Assembly: GCA_913041325.1 (NCBI GenBank)
Contig: CAJWHU010000023.1
Span: forward strand, 1 to 15,035
Length of the DNA: 15,035 bases
Direction: 5' to 3'
From: an uncultured Fidelibacterota bacterium
GTDB lineage: Bacteria > Marinisomatota > Marinisomatia > Marinisomatales > UBA1611
Shown in pieces: positions 5,857 to 13,669 of this stretch. Below the pieces are notes generated by a model. The model was not told the DNA's origin and did no database searches. It saw only the letters and a list, made by a program, of their open reading frames with translations. Position numbers and translations under genes: made by a program. Position 1 is the stretch's first letter; the number at the start of each line of letters is the position of its first letter.

Positions 5857-7516
5857 ACAATTACTTGGTGTTAAAAATTTATCTGTGGACTATGTAACTG
5901 AAAGAAACCGAATACGAGCAGTAGATAACATCTCATTTGGAATTGAACACGGGGAAATTTTTGGTCTGGTTGGCGAATCTGGAAGTGGTAAAAGTACGGT
6001 CGTGCAGGCTATGATGAGGATTCTCCCTCCGCCAGCAGTAATTAGTAGTGGTTCAGTAACTATAAACGGCACAGATATCCTAGCCTGTTCAAAATCAGAA
6101 ACCAAAAGTTTTCGTTGGAAACAAATCTCAATTGTTATGCAAAGTGCATTAAATGCTCTCAACCCGGTGCTATCAATTAAGGAACAAATAGCCGATGTGC
6201 TAAAAACCCATAAAGGAATATATGGAGCTGAAGCTGATACCAGAGCTAAGGAGTTGCTAGCTCTTGTTGATATCGATAAAGACAGGTTGAATAGCTATCC
6301 GCATCAACTTTCAGGCGGGATGAAACAAAGGATTGTCATTGCTATTGCACTTGCCGTCATGCCTCCTATTATTATAATGGATGAGCCAACCACTGCACTT
6401 GATGTAATCGTGGAGCGCGAAATTCTCGCAAAAATTATTGAATTGAGAAAAGAATTAAGCTTCACAATCTTATTTATAACTCATGATTTAAATTTACTTC
6501 TCGAGTTTGCAGATAGAATGGCCATCATGAAAAATGGCAAAATAGTTGAACTAGATTATGTTAAAAACATTAAAAAGAGTGCTAAACATGAATACACTAA
6601 GAAATTAATAGGGTCAATTCCCTCAGCATCTGGGGAGAGAAAAAAAGGGCTTTTATCAAAACCCGATTCCTACAATTTCTCATCCACTCCAATCCTTGAA
6701 ATTCAGAGCATGACCAAAACATTTCAAATGCCAGGCTTAATTAGTAAAAATGATTTTATAGCTGTTAACAATGTCTCTTTTAAAATATCAAGAGGGGAAA
6801 TAGTTGCTCTTGTTGGAGAAAGTGGTAGCGGAAAAAGTACCATAGCAAAGCTGATAACTCGGCTTATACGTCCCACTGCAGGAAAAATTCTTTTGGATGG
6901 TAAAAATAAAAAAGTTACTGAAGCTCGAAATGTGCCATTAGAATATCGAAAAGCTGTGCAAATGGTATTCCAGGACCCCTTCGGATCGCTAAACAGTATA
7001 CACACTGTGTATCACCACCTTTCCAGACCCCTAGTAAGACACAAACTAAAGAGTAAAGCAAAATTATTTGATCATATTATCAAAACTTTAGAAATAGTTG
7101 GCTTGTCTCCTGCTGAAACATTTGTTCATAAATTTCCGCATGAGATGTCTGGAGGCGAGAGGCAGCGAGTTGCCATAGCAAGGGCATTAATTTTGGATCC
7201 TGAAATTATCATCGCCGATGAGCCTACATCGATGCTAGATGTATCTATTAGAATGGAGATTTTAGAAATTTTTGCTAAAATGCGTAAAGAAAATGGATTA
7301 ACAATTTTATTCATTACTCATGACCTTGCCTCTGCAAGATATTTAGCAGACAGGATTATAGTCTTAAAAGCTGGCAACATCATTGAGGAAAATCAATCTG
7401 AGGATTTGATACAAAACCCGTCTACAGAATATACAAAGCAGCTGGTTCGTGCTGCCTCTCCAGGCTGGTTAAAAACAGTACAACAAAGTCTCGAGGAAAT
7501 CAAATCAAATGACTAA
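5846..7516 (+). CDS. Fused two-domain ABC transporter ATPase (DppD-DppF type in one chain)
   Basis: This 556-residue protein powers the importer. Two complete nucleotide-binding domains follow each other. Domain 1 has Walker A GESGSGKST (43-51), Q-loop Gln99, signature LSGGMKQR (155-162), Walker B IIIMDE (175-180) and switch His213. Domain 2, from about 284, has Walker A GESGSGKST (324-332), Q-loop Gln376, signature MSGGERQR (434-441), Walker B IIIADE (454-459) and switch His492. Both sites keep their key residues, so both should hydrolyse ATP. A linker of about 35 residues joins them, where many systems use two separate genes. Oligopeptide-type C-terminal extensions (HEYTKKLIGSIP, about 248-259; TEYTKQLVRAASPGW, 527-541) follow each domain. 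The start is ATGATG at 5846 or 5849. The gene overlaps the permease by 11 bp and the GH1 gene by 8 bp. Confidence 0.93.
   Translation: MMNKQLLGVKNLSVDYVTERNRIRAVDNISFGIEHGEIFGLVGESGSGKSTVVQAMMRILPPPAVISSGSVTINGTDILACSKSETKSFRWKQISIVMQSALNALNPVLSIKEQIADVLKTHKGIYGAEADTRAKELLALVDIDKDRLNSYPHQLSGGMKQRIVIAIALAVMPPIIIMDEPTTALDVIVEREILAKIIELRKELSFTILFITHDLNLLLEFADRMAIMKNGKIVELDYVKNIKKSAKHEYTKKLIGSIPSASGERKKGLLSKPDSYNFSSTPILEIQSMTKTFQMPGLISKNDFIAVNNVSFKISRGEIVALVGESGSGKSTIAKLITRLIRPTAGKILLDGKNKKVTEARNVPLEYRKAVQMVFQDPFGSLNSIHTVYHHLSRPLVRHKLKSKAKLFDHIIKTLEIVGLSPAETFVHKFPHEMSGGERQRVAIARALILDPEIIIADEPTSMLDVSIRMEILEIFAKMRKENGLTILFITHDLASARYLADRIIVLKAGNIIEENQSEDLIQNPSTEYTKQLVRAASPGWLKTVQQSLEEIKSND
7493..7498 (+). 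promoter_or_regulatory. Shine-Dalgarno site of the GH1 gene
   Basis: GAGGAA lies inside the end of the ATPase gene, ten bases before the GH1 ATG at 7509. It supports that start and lets GH1 be translated despite the 8-bp overlap. Confidence 0.6.
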
Positions 7517-8870
7517 AGATAATCCTTTCCCAAAGAATTTCTTGTGGGGTACGGCAACATCAAGCTATCAAATTGAGGGAGCACCATCTGTTGATGGAAA
7601 GGGTCTTTCAGTTTGGGATACTTTTAGCCACAATAAAAAGAATATCAAAAACGGGGAAAATGGAGACATAGCCTGTGATCACTTTAACCTATGGGAGCCG
7701 GATTTAGCTCTTTTGAACGAACTTGGGGTAAACTCATATCGCTTTTCTATCAGCTGGCCCAGAATATTTCCCACAGGGTTAGAAAAAAGCCCCAACCAAA
7801 AAGGACTTGATTTTTATAGCCGTATTATTGACACACTTCTTGAGTATGGTATCATACCATTTATTACATTAAATCACTGGGATATTCCGCAAGGGCTTGA
7901 AGACAGAGGTGGGTGGACAAATAGAATGATGAGTGACATGTTTGTGAAATATAGTTATTATGTTAGCAAAAATTTTGGAGACAGAGTCAAGCACTGGATT
8001 ACTCACAATGAGCCTTGGTGCATTAGCCACATAGGATACATAACAGGACACAAACCTCCAGGTATTAAAAATAATTGGGTTAAGAGCCTTTCTGCAGCCC
8101 ATCATCTACTACTTTCTCATGGCATGGCAATCCCTGAAATAAAGCTCAACTCAACTAATGCTGAGGTAGGGATCACTCTAAACCTTAGCACAGCCATTCC
8201 AGCCTCTCCAAGCGATGAAGATAAAGTCGCAACCCTTTTCTATGACGATATGTTTAATCGCCTTTTTTTAGAACCTCTGTACAACACCAAATATCCCCAA
8301 TCTTTATTTGATGAGCTTAAAATAAGGAATGCAGTAAAAGACGCTGATCTAAATTTTATCCAAGAAAACGATTTAGCCATTATAGGAACTAGAACTGATT
8401 TTTTAGGGGTTAATTACTATAGCCGTGGAGTGATACGAAGCGACCAAATAGAGGAAAGCCAAAATCTTCCATTAGATGTTGAAATGGGGCCAGTTACCGA
8501 TTTTGGTTGGGAAGTATACCCCCGGGGTATTTATGATTTGCTCTTCCGGTTAAAAAAAGAGTACAATGTTGAACGTATCTACATTACTGAGAACGGTTGC
8601 TCCTACTCGGACACCCCAAACCATGATAAAAAGGTAGTTGATAAGCGTAGGATAGAGTATCACTATTCTCATCTCGAAGAACTCAGAAAAGCAATTCATG
8701 ATGGTGTGAATTGTATTGGGTATTTTGCATGGTCATTAATGGATAATTTCGAATGGGCGCAAGGTTTTAGTCAAAGATTTGGACTAATCTGGGTTGATTT
8801 TGATACCTTAGAAAGAATACCAAAAGAAAGCTTTTTTTGGTACAGAGATTATATTAATGAAAATAAATAG
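7509..8870 (+). CDS. GH1 beta-glucosidase, cytoplasmic
   Basis: This 453-residue protein has the normal size of a bacterial GH1 enzyme and no signal peptide. It should release glucose from the non-reducing end of imported beta-gluco-oligosaccharides in the cytoplasm. Conserved GH1 features run in order: FPKNFLWGTATSSYQIEGA (7-25), YRFSISWPRIFP (77-88), LNHWDIPQGLEDRGGW (121-136), the acid/base motif THNEPW (165-170, Glu168), DFLGVNYYSRG (297-307), the nucleophile motif ITENG (359-363, Glu361) and SLMDNFEWAQGF (409-420) near the sugar-binding subsite. All catalytic residues are present. Selectivity for beta-1,3 over beta-1,4 linkages cannot be read from the sequence; the neighbourhood favours laminari-oligosaccharides. 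A good Shine-Dalgarno site supports the start. The next gene follows after 12 bp. Confidence 0.95.
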   Translation: MTKDNPFPKNFLWGTATSSYQIEGAPSVDGKGLSVWDTFSHNKKNIKNGENGDIACDHFNLWEPDLALLNELGVNSYRFSISWPRIFPTGLEKSPNQKGLDFYSRIIDTLLEYGIIPFITLNHWDIPQGLEDRGGWTNRMMSDMFVKYSYYVSKNFGDRVKHWITHNEPWCISHIGYITGHKPPGIKNNWVKSLSAAHHLLLSHGMAIPEIKLNSTNAEVGITLNLSTAIPASPSDEDKVATLFYDDMFNRLFLEPLYNTKYPQSLFDELKIRNAVKDADLNFIQENDLAIIGTRTDFLGVNYYSRGVIRSDQIEESQNLPLDVEMGPVTDFGWEVYPRGIYDLLFRLKKEYNVERIYITENGCSYSDTPNHDKKVVDKRRIEYHYSHLEELRKAIHDGVNCIGYFAWSLMDNFEWAQGFSQRFGLIWVDFDTLERIPKESFFWYRDYINENK

Positions 8871-8882
8871 CAGAGAATATAA

Positions 8883-10229
8883 ATGAGCAAAAAACAAAAC
8901 ATCGCAGTTTATTTAACCTCCAAAGATCTTGGATCTAGAATTGAAAAATTAGCAGAAGGTGATTTGAGCACTAAATCCAAAAATTCATTACAAAAAATTA
9001 GAGTCTCAAAAAACAGTAAACGCCAAACTATCATGGGTTTTGGAGGTGCTTTTACTGAAGCATCTGCAAGCGTATACAACCAGCTTAGTGAAGAAAAAAA
9101 GAGGGAGGTTATGGAGGCCTATTTTGGAAAGACTGGAAATGAATACAATATGGGAAGGACTCACATCAACAGTTGTGATTTTTCTCTAGGAAATTATGCA
9201 CATTGTGAGACCGAAGATGTCGAGTTAAAAAACTTTTCAATCGAGAGAGATAAAAAGATGCTCATCCCATTCATAAAAGATGCGCAAAACTCAGCTCATG
9301 AAAAGATTCATATTATGGCCTCACCATGGAGCCCTCCTCCGTGGATGAAAACAAATGGTGAAATGAACAATGGAGGAAAACTAAGGAAAAAATTCAGGAA
9401 CGCATGGGCAGAATATTACTGCATGTATATCCAATTTTATGAAAAAGAAGGAATTCCAATATGGGGACTTTCAGTTCAGAATGAACCGGAAGCTGTACAA
9501 ACATGGGATTCATGTATATACACTGGCGATGAAGAACGTGACTTCATTAAAAAGTTTTTGGGCCCTGCATTAGACAATAACAATCTGCTTGATAAAAAAC
9601 TCATAATATGGGACCACAACCGTGATATTATGTTAGAACGAGCTAGAGCCGTGCTATCAGACCCAGAAGCAGCAAAATACGTATGGGGAACTGGTTTTCA
9701 TTGGTACAACGGCAATCATTTTGACGAAGTCCAAAAAGTTCACGACGAATTCCCCGATAAAGAGTTAATTTTTACTGAGGGCTGTCAAGAGGGCGGTCCT
9801 CACAATGGGTCTTGGGATTTAGGAGAACGATATGCAACATCTATAATTAACGATCTTAATAGGTGGACAGTAGCTTGGATTGATTGGAACTTGATCCTTG
9901 ATGAGCAAGGTGGCCCAAACCATGTGGGTAATTATTGTAGTGCACCCATTTTAATTGATACTGCTGCACAAAAAATTCAATATCAAAGCTCTTTTTATTA
10001 TATCGGACACTTTTCTAGATTTATCAAGCGTGGGGATGTAATTATTGACTGTCAAAATGATACAGAAGAACTGCTTGCCCTGTCATCTATCAATAAAAGC
10101 GAAGACATTGTAACCGTGATAATGAACAAACATGATTCTGAAATTCATTTTTGCTATGATAATAATTTAGAGATTAAGCCTCTATCTATGCCTGCTCGTT
10201 CAATTATTACCATCGTTGATAGCCACTGA
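8883..10229 (+). CDS. GH30 beta-glucanase/beta-glucosidase without signal peptide
   Basis: This 448-residue enzyme matches glucosylceramidase-like GH30. Motifs are IMGFGGAFTEASA (50-62), ASPWSPPPWMKTNGEM (146-161), WGLSVQNEPEA (194-204; acid/base Glu201), the downstream WDSCIYTGDEERDFI, WDHNRD (243-248) and IFTEGC (296-301; nucleophile Glu299). A small beta-sandwich ends the protein (about 375-448), as usual for the family. Related GH30 enzymes from marine Bacteroidota remove beta-1,6-linked glucose side chains from laminarin, and other GH30 members are beta-1,6-glucanases. A debranching role on imported oligosaccharides is therefore the best inference. The N-terminus (MSKKQNIAVYLTSKDLG) is polar and has no leader, placing it in the cytoplasm, whereas many GH30 enzymes are secreted. 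The ribosome-binding site is weak (GAGA). The gene lies 12 bp after GH1 and 21 bp before the next. Confidence 0.88.
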   Translation: MSKKQNIAVYLTSKDLGSRIEKLAEGDLSTKSKNSLQKIRVSKNSKRQTIMGFGGAFTEASASVYNQLSEEKKREVMEAYFGKTGNEYNMGRTHINSCDFSLGNYAHCETEDVELKNFSIERDKKMLIPFIKDAQNSAHEKIHIMASPWSPPPWMKTNGEMNNGGKLRKKFRNAWAEYYCMYIQFYEKEGIPIWGLSVQNEPEAVQTWDSCIYTGDEERDFIKKFLGPALDNNNLLDKKLIIWDHNRDIMLERARAVLSDPEAAKYVWGTGFHWYNGNHFDEVQKVHDEFPDKELIFTEGCQEGGPHNGSWDLGERYATSIINDLNRWTVAWIDWNLILDEQGGPNHVGNYCSAPILIDTAAQKIQYQSSFYYIGHFSRFIKRGDVIIDCQNDTEELLALSSINKSEDIVTVIMNKHDSEIHFCYDNNLEIKPLSMPARSIITIVDSH

Positions 10230-10250
10230 AATGATAGTGCAAATATCTCC

Positions 10251-13200
10251 ATGAAAGATTTACTTTTTAAAATATCTGACTTTAATGAGATCGACCCATT
10301 CTTGATGACGATCACGAGTGCGTCTGACCATTGGATGTACATCAGCAGTTCTGGTTGTTTGACAGCTGGTAGACAGAAACCTGATTATGCATTATTTCCT
10401 TACATAACTGATGACCTGCTTCATAAAAATGCAGGCTCGACCGGGCCAATAACCGCTATCAAATTTGGTAAAAAAAACAAACACTCTTTATGGCAACCTT
10501 TTTCATCCCAGATTGATGATTTCAAAAAGGAAAGAAATCTTTACAAAAACAGCCTAGGTAATAAAATCAAATTTGAAGAGTTCAACCATACAAATGGACT
10601 CACTTTTAGTTACAGCTGGCATTCCTCTGAAGAATTTGGCTTTGTTCGTAAAGCAATCCTTAAAAATGATAGCGATGATACAATACAAATAAGTTTAGTT
10701 GACGGATTGAGAAATATTATGCCTGCAGGTGTTGAACTTCGAACGCAACAGAGTATGAGTAATCTTGCAAATGCTTACAAGGTTTCTGAATACAATCAAA
10801 ATTACAATTATGCACTTTATTACTTAAATGCGTTGCTCTTAGACACCCCAGAACCGGGCGAGTCTTTAAATACAAATATTGTATGGTCATATTATGATGG
10901 TAAAAATGAAGTTTCACTCAGTGAAAAATCATTTGATAAATTCATCCTTGACGATGTCTTCCTTAAAGATCATCTATTAAAAGGCAAGCCAGGAAGTTAT
11001 CTGAAATATATTGAAAAAGAATTAGATCCTGGCGAAAGAATCTCCTGGTACATCATCGGGGATGTAAAAAAGTCACAAAAAGATGTAACAGGAACCATTG
11101 CGCACCTAAAAAAACCTCCAACAATTAAGAAAAAATTAGAGAAAAGCATAAAAGAGAACTATCTTGCATTCGAAAAGTATGTCGGCTCGGCTGACGCATT
11201 CCAGTGTACAAATAATAATGTTAACGATTTACACCACACTGCAAATGTTACCTATAACGTTTTAAGAGGAGGTGTTTTTCTTAATAATTACAAAATTAAA
11301 AGGGGCAATTTTCTTGATTTTGTCAAAAAAAGGAATGTCCAACTTTGGAATAATTATAACTCTAAAATTAATAAACTTCCTGAAGAATTTGATCTGAAGA
11401 TGTTGAAAAAATTTGGAGATAATTCAAAAAACCATTCTCTGATGAGACTCAGTAGGGAATATCTCCCCCTCACACTTGGAAGAAGACACGGTGACCCAAG
11501 CAGGCCATGGAATTATTTTAACATTATAGTTAAAGATACTAATGAGCAACCAAAAATGTATTACGAGGGTAATTGGCGAGATATCTTCCAAAACTGGGAA
11601 GCGCTGGCACTCAGCTATCCGGAATCTATAGAATCAATGATTTGTATTTTTTTAAATGCAACTTCTATTGATGGTTACAACCCTTATCGAATAACAAGCG
11701 AGGGTATAGACTGGGAAGTAATTGAACAGGATGACAGCTGGAGCCACATTGGGTACTGGAATGATCATCAAATTATTTACCTGCTTAAACTCTTAGAGCA
11801 TTTTACTGATTTTTATCCAGGGAAGTTAGAAAACCTACTCTGCAAAAAGATTTTTAGCTACGCAAACATCCCTTATAAAATAAAAAGTTTTAAAAAAATG
11901 GTGGAGAACCCCAAAGAAACAATTGATTTTGAATTAGATAAGCACGTTTACATAATGGATTTAGTGCAAGAAATAGGTTCAGACGGAAGGCTAATACTTG
12001 ATCAAGAAAACGCAGTCCACCATGTAAATATGTTTGAAAAACTATTGGTCTTGTCTTTGGCTAAAATTTGTAATTACGTACCTGGTGCAGGTATATGGCT
12101 AAACACACAGCGCCCTGAATGGAACGATGCGAATAATGCATTAGTTGGCAACGGAACGTCTATGGTCACACTCTATTACCTTAGAAGGTTTCTTGACTAT
12201 TTCAATCAACTACTTTGTAATATAAAAATTAGTGAAATCAAAGTGACATCTCAGGTTCACTGGTGGTTCGAGAATGTTAGAAAAATTATAACTAATGACT
12301 CGAAAAAGCACAATGCCTTTTCAGATAGGGATAGGATGTCCTATCTCGCTAGTCTTGGAAAGATATTTGAAAAATATAGAGATCAGGTCCGGAACTCAGA
12401 ATTAACTAAAGAAGATAGTATATCCGTTGAAAAAACAAAAGATTTTATAACTACTTTTTGTTTGCATGTTGATGAAACGATATACTTAAGTAAATCAGAG
12501 AACAATCTATTCGAAGCATATAAAACAATTGAAATTGACGACAAAGAGGAGACGGTTAATGTAAAAAAACTTGATCTAATGCTTGAAGGTCAAGTAGCGG
12601 CACTTAGTTCTCAAGTATTAGGTACCTCCGACATCCTTGCTACGTTAACCTCTCTTTTTTCGAGCCAATTATATCGTTCAGACATGAAAAGCTTTATCTT
12701 ATATCCTGAGAAGGAGGCGACTCCATTTTTAAATAAGAACATTATAGCTCCTGAATCGCTAGAAAAGAGTAAGGTGCTTCAGGAAATGATCTCTGAAAAA
12801 AATTCATTAATAGTTGATGTAGATCATGACGGCAATTGTCGATTTAATTCAAACTTCAGAAACAGCTTTGACCTGGGTCATGCTCTTAATAGACTAGAGA
12901 ATGAAGGAATACTCACTGGCATAGATAATAAAGAATTAGAAATTATTTTCGAGATCTTCGAGTCTGTATTTAATCATCGAGAATTCACTGGTAGATCTGG
13001 AACAATGTTTTCATACGAAGGTATTGGGTCAATCTACTGGCACATGATATCCAAACTGCTCCTTGCAACCCAAGAGTGTTACTTCTCGATGCTAAAAGAT
13101 ATCAATACAAGAGAGCATGAACTAAACACTGTTGGATCTCTCTATTATAAAATACGAAATGGATTAAGCTCGGATAAAACGCCGGCCGAATATGGAGCTT

Positions 13201-13664
13201 TCCCATTTGATCCTTACTCCCACACACCATCACATTCTGGTGCACAGCAGCCTGGAATGACCGGACAAGTTAAAGAAGAAATTTTGACAAGGTTTGGAGA
13301 ACTTGGATGCTTAATTGAAGATGGAAGTATCTTTTTTAAACCTTACCTATTACGCTCTGAGGAATTTCTTCTGGATAGAAAGACTTTTTGGTATTTTGAC
13401 ACAACAAATAGAAAGATAAATTTATCGATCGAAAAAAATCAATTAGCCTACACTTATTGTCAAGTGCCAGTCATATATTCAAAAACAGAAAGTGGTCCTA
13501 GTTTAAAATTGACTTTCAGAGACGGTGAGGTAAAAATTATAAAGGGAAATAAAATTGATCGCGGAACTAGTGAATCAATTTTTAATCGTTCAGGCAAAGT
13601 ACAACGAATTGATTTTGATGTCGATAAAAAAGAATTATTTAACAAATCATCTATAAACAAATAA
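10251..13664 (+). CDS. Very large cytoplasmic glycosidase/phosphorylase-like protein, probable beta-1,3-glucan phosphorylase (GH149/GH161-like)
   Basis: This 1137-residue protein has no signal peptide, so it is cytoplasmic. The first 300 residues look like a beta-sandwich (YISSSGCLTAGRQKPDYALFP; FVRKAILKNDSDDTIQISLVDG). A long helical part follows, as in (alpha/alpha)6-barrel enzymes. Striking blocks are RRHGDPSRPWNYF (411-423), EGNWRDIFQNWEAL (439-452), DGYNPYRIT (474-482), IGYWNDHQIIYLLKLLE (500-516), NTQRPEWNDANNALVG (618-633), MFSYEGIGSIYWHM (919-932) and GAQQPGMTGQVKE (997-1009). The size and the EWND and MTG blocks recall clan GH-Q phosphorylases, where a WND-type motif carries the catalytic Asp (candidate Asp626) and a TG motif near the end helps bind phosphate. 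GH149 and GH161 members are about this long and split beta-1,3-glucans to glucose-1-phosphate, which fits the operon. GH94 enzymes are shorter. Family membership is my inference; an uncharacterised related family is possible. No Shine-Dalgarno site precedes the ATG. Confidence 0.6.
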   Translation: MKDLLFKISDFNEIDPFLMTITSASDHWMYISSSGCLTAGRQKPDYALFPYITDDLLHKNAGSTGPITAIKFGKKNKHSLWQPFSSQIDDFKKERNLYKNSLGNKIKFEEFNHTNGLTFSYSWHSSEEFGFVRKAILKNDSDDTIQISLVDGLRNIMPAGVELRTQQSMSNLANAYKVSEYNQNYNYALYYLNALLLDTPEPGESLNTNIVWSYYDGKNEVSLSEKSFDKFILDDVFLKDHLLKGKPGSYLKYIEKELDPGERISWYIIGDVKKSQKDVTGTIAHLKKPPTIKKKLEKSIKENYLAFEKYVGSADAFQCTNNNVNDLHHTANVTYNVLRGGVFLNNYKIKRGNFLDFVKKRNVQLWNNYNSKINKLPEEFDLKMLKKFGDNSKNHSLMRLSREYLPLTLGRRHGDPSRPWNYFNIIVKDTNEQPKMYYEGNWRDIFQNWEALALSYPESIESMICIFLNATSIDGYNPYRITSEGIDWEVIEQDDSWSHIGYWNDHQIIYLLKLLEHFTDFYPGKLENLLCKKIFSYANIPYKIKSFKKMVENPKETIDFELDKHVYIMDLVQEIGSDGRLILDQENAVHHVNMFEKLLVLSLAKICNYVPGAGIWLNTQRPEWNDANNALVGNGTSMVTLYYLRRFLDYFNQLLCNIKISEIKVTSQVHWWFENVRKIITNDSKKHNAFSDRDRMSYLASLGKIFEKYRDQVRNSELTKEDSISVEKTKDFITTFCLHVDETIYLSKSENNLFEAYKTIEIDDKEETVNVKKLDLMLEGQVAALSSQVLGTSDILATLTSLFSSQLYRSDMKSFILYPEKEATPFLNKNIIAPESLEKSKVLQEMISEKNSLIVDVDHDGNCRFNSNFRNSFDLGHALNRLENEGILTGIDNKELEIIFEIFESVFNHREFTGRSGTMFSYEGIGSIYWHMISKLLLATQECYFSMLKDINTREHELNTVGSLYYKIRNGLSSDKTPAEYGAFPFDPYSHTPSHSGAQQPGMTGQVKEEILTRFGELGCLIEDGSIFFKPYLLRSEEFLLDRKTFWYFDTTNRKINLSIEKNQLAYTYCQVPVIYSKTESGPSLKLTFRDGEVKIIKGNKIDRGTSESIFNRSGKVQRIDFDVDKKELFNKSSINK

Positions 13665-13669
13665 AAAAA

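Noticed and set aside
2292..7516. A peptide transporter unrelated to glucan use
   Set aside because: The family alone would allow it, but the genes are embedded and translationally coupled between GH16 and GH1 genes, and related binding proteins are known to take beta-gluco-disaccharides.
10251..13664. GH94 cellobiose/laminaribiose phosphorylase
   Set aside because: The protein is several hundred residues longer than GH94 enzymes and its strongest motifs differ, so GH149/GH161-like or an unnamed related family fits better.
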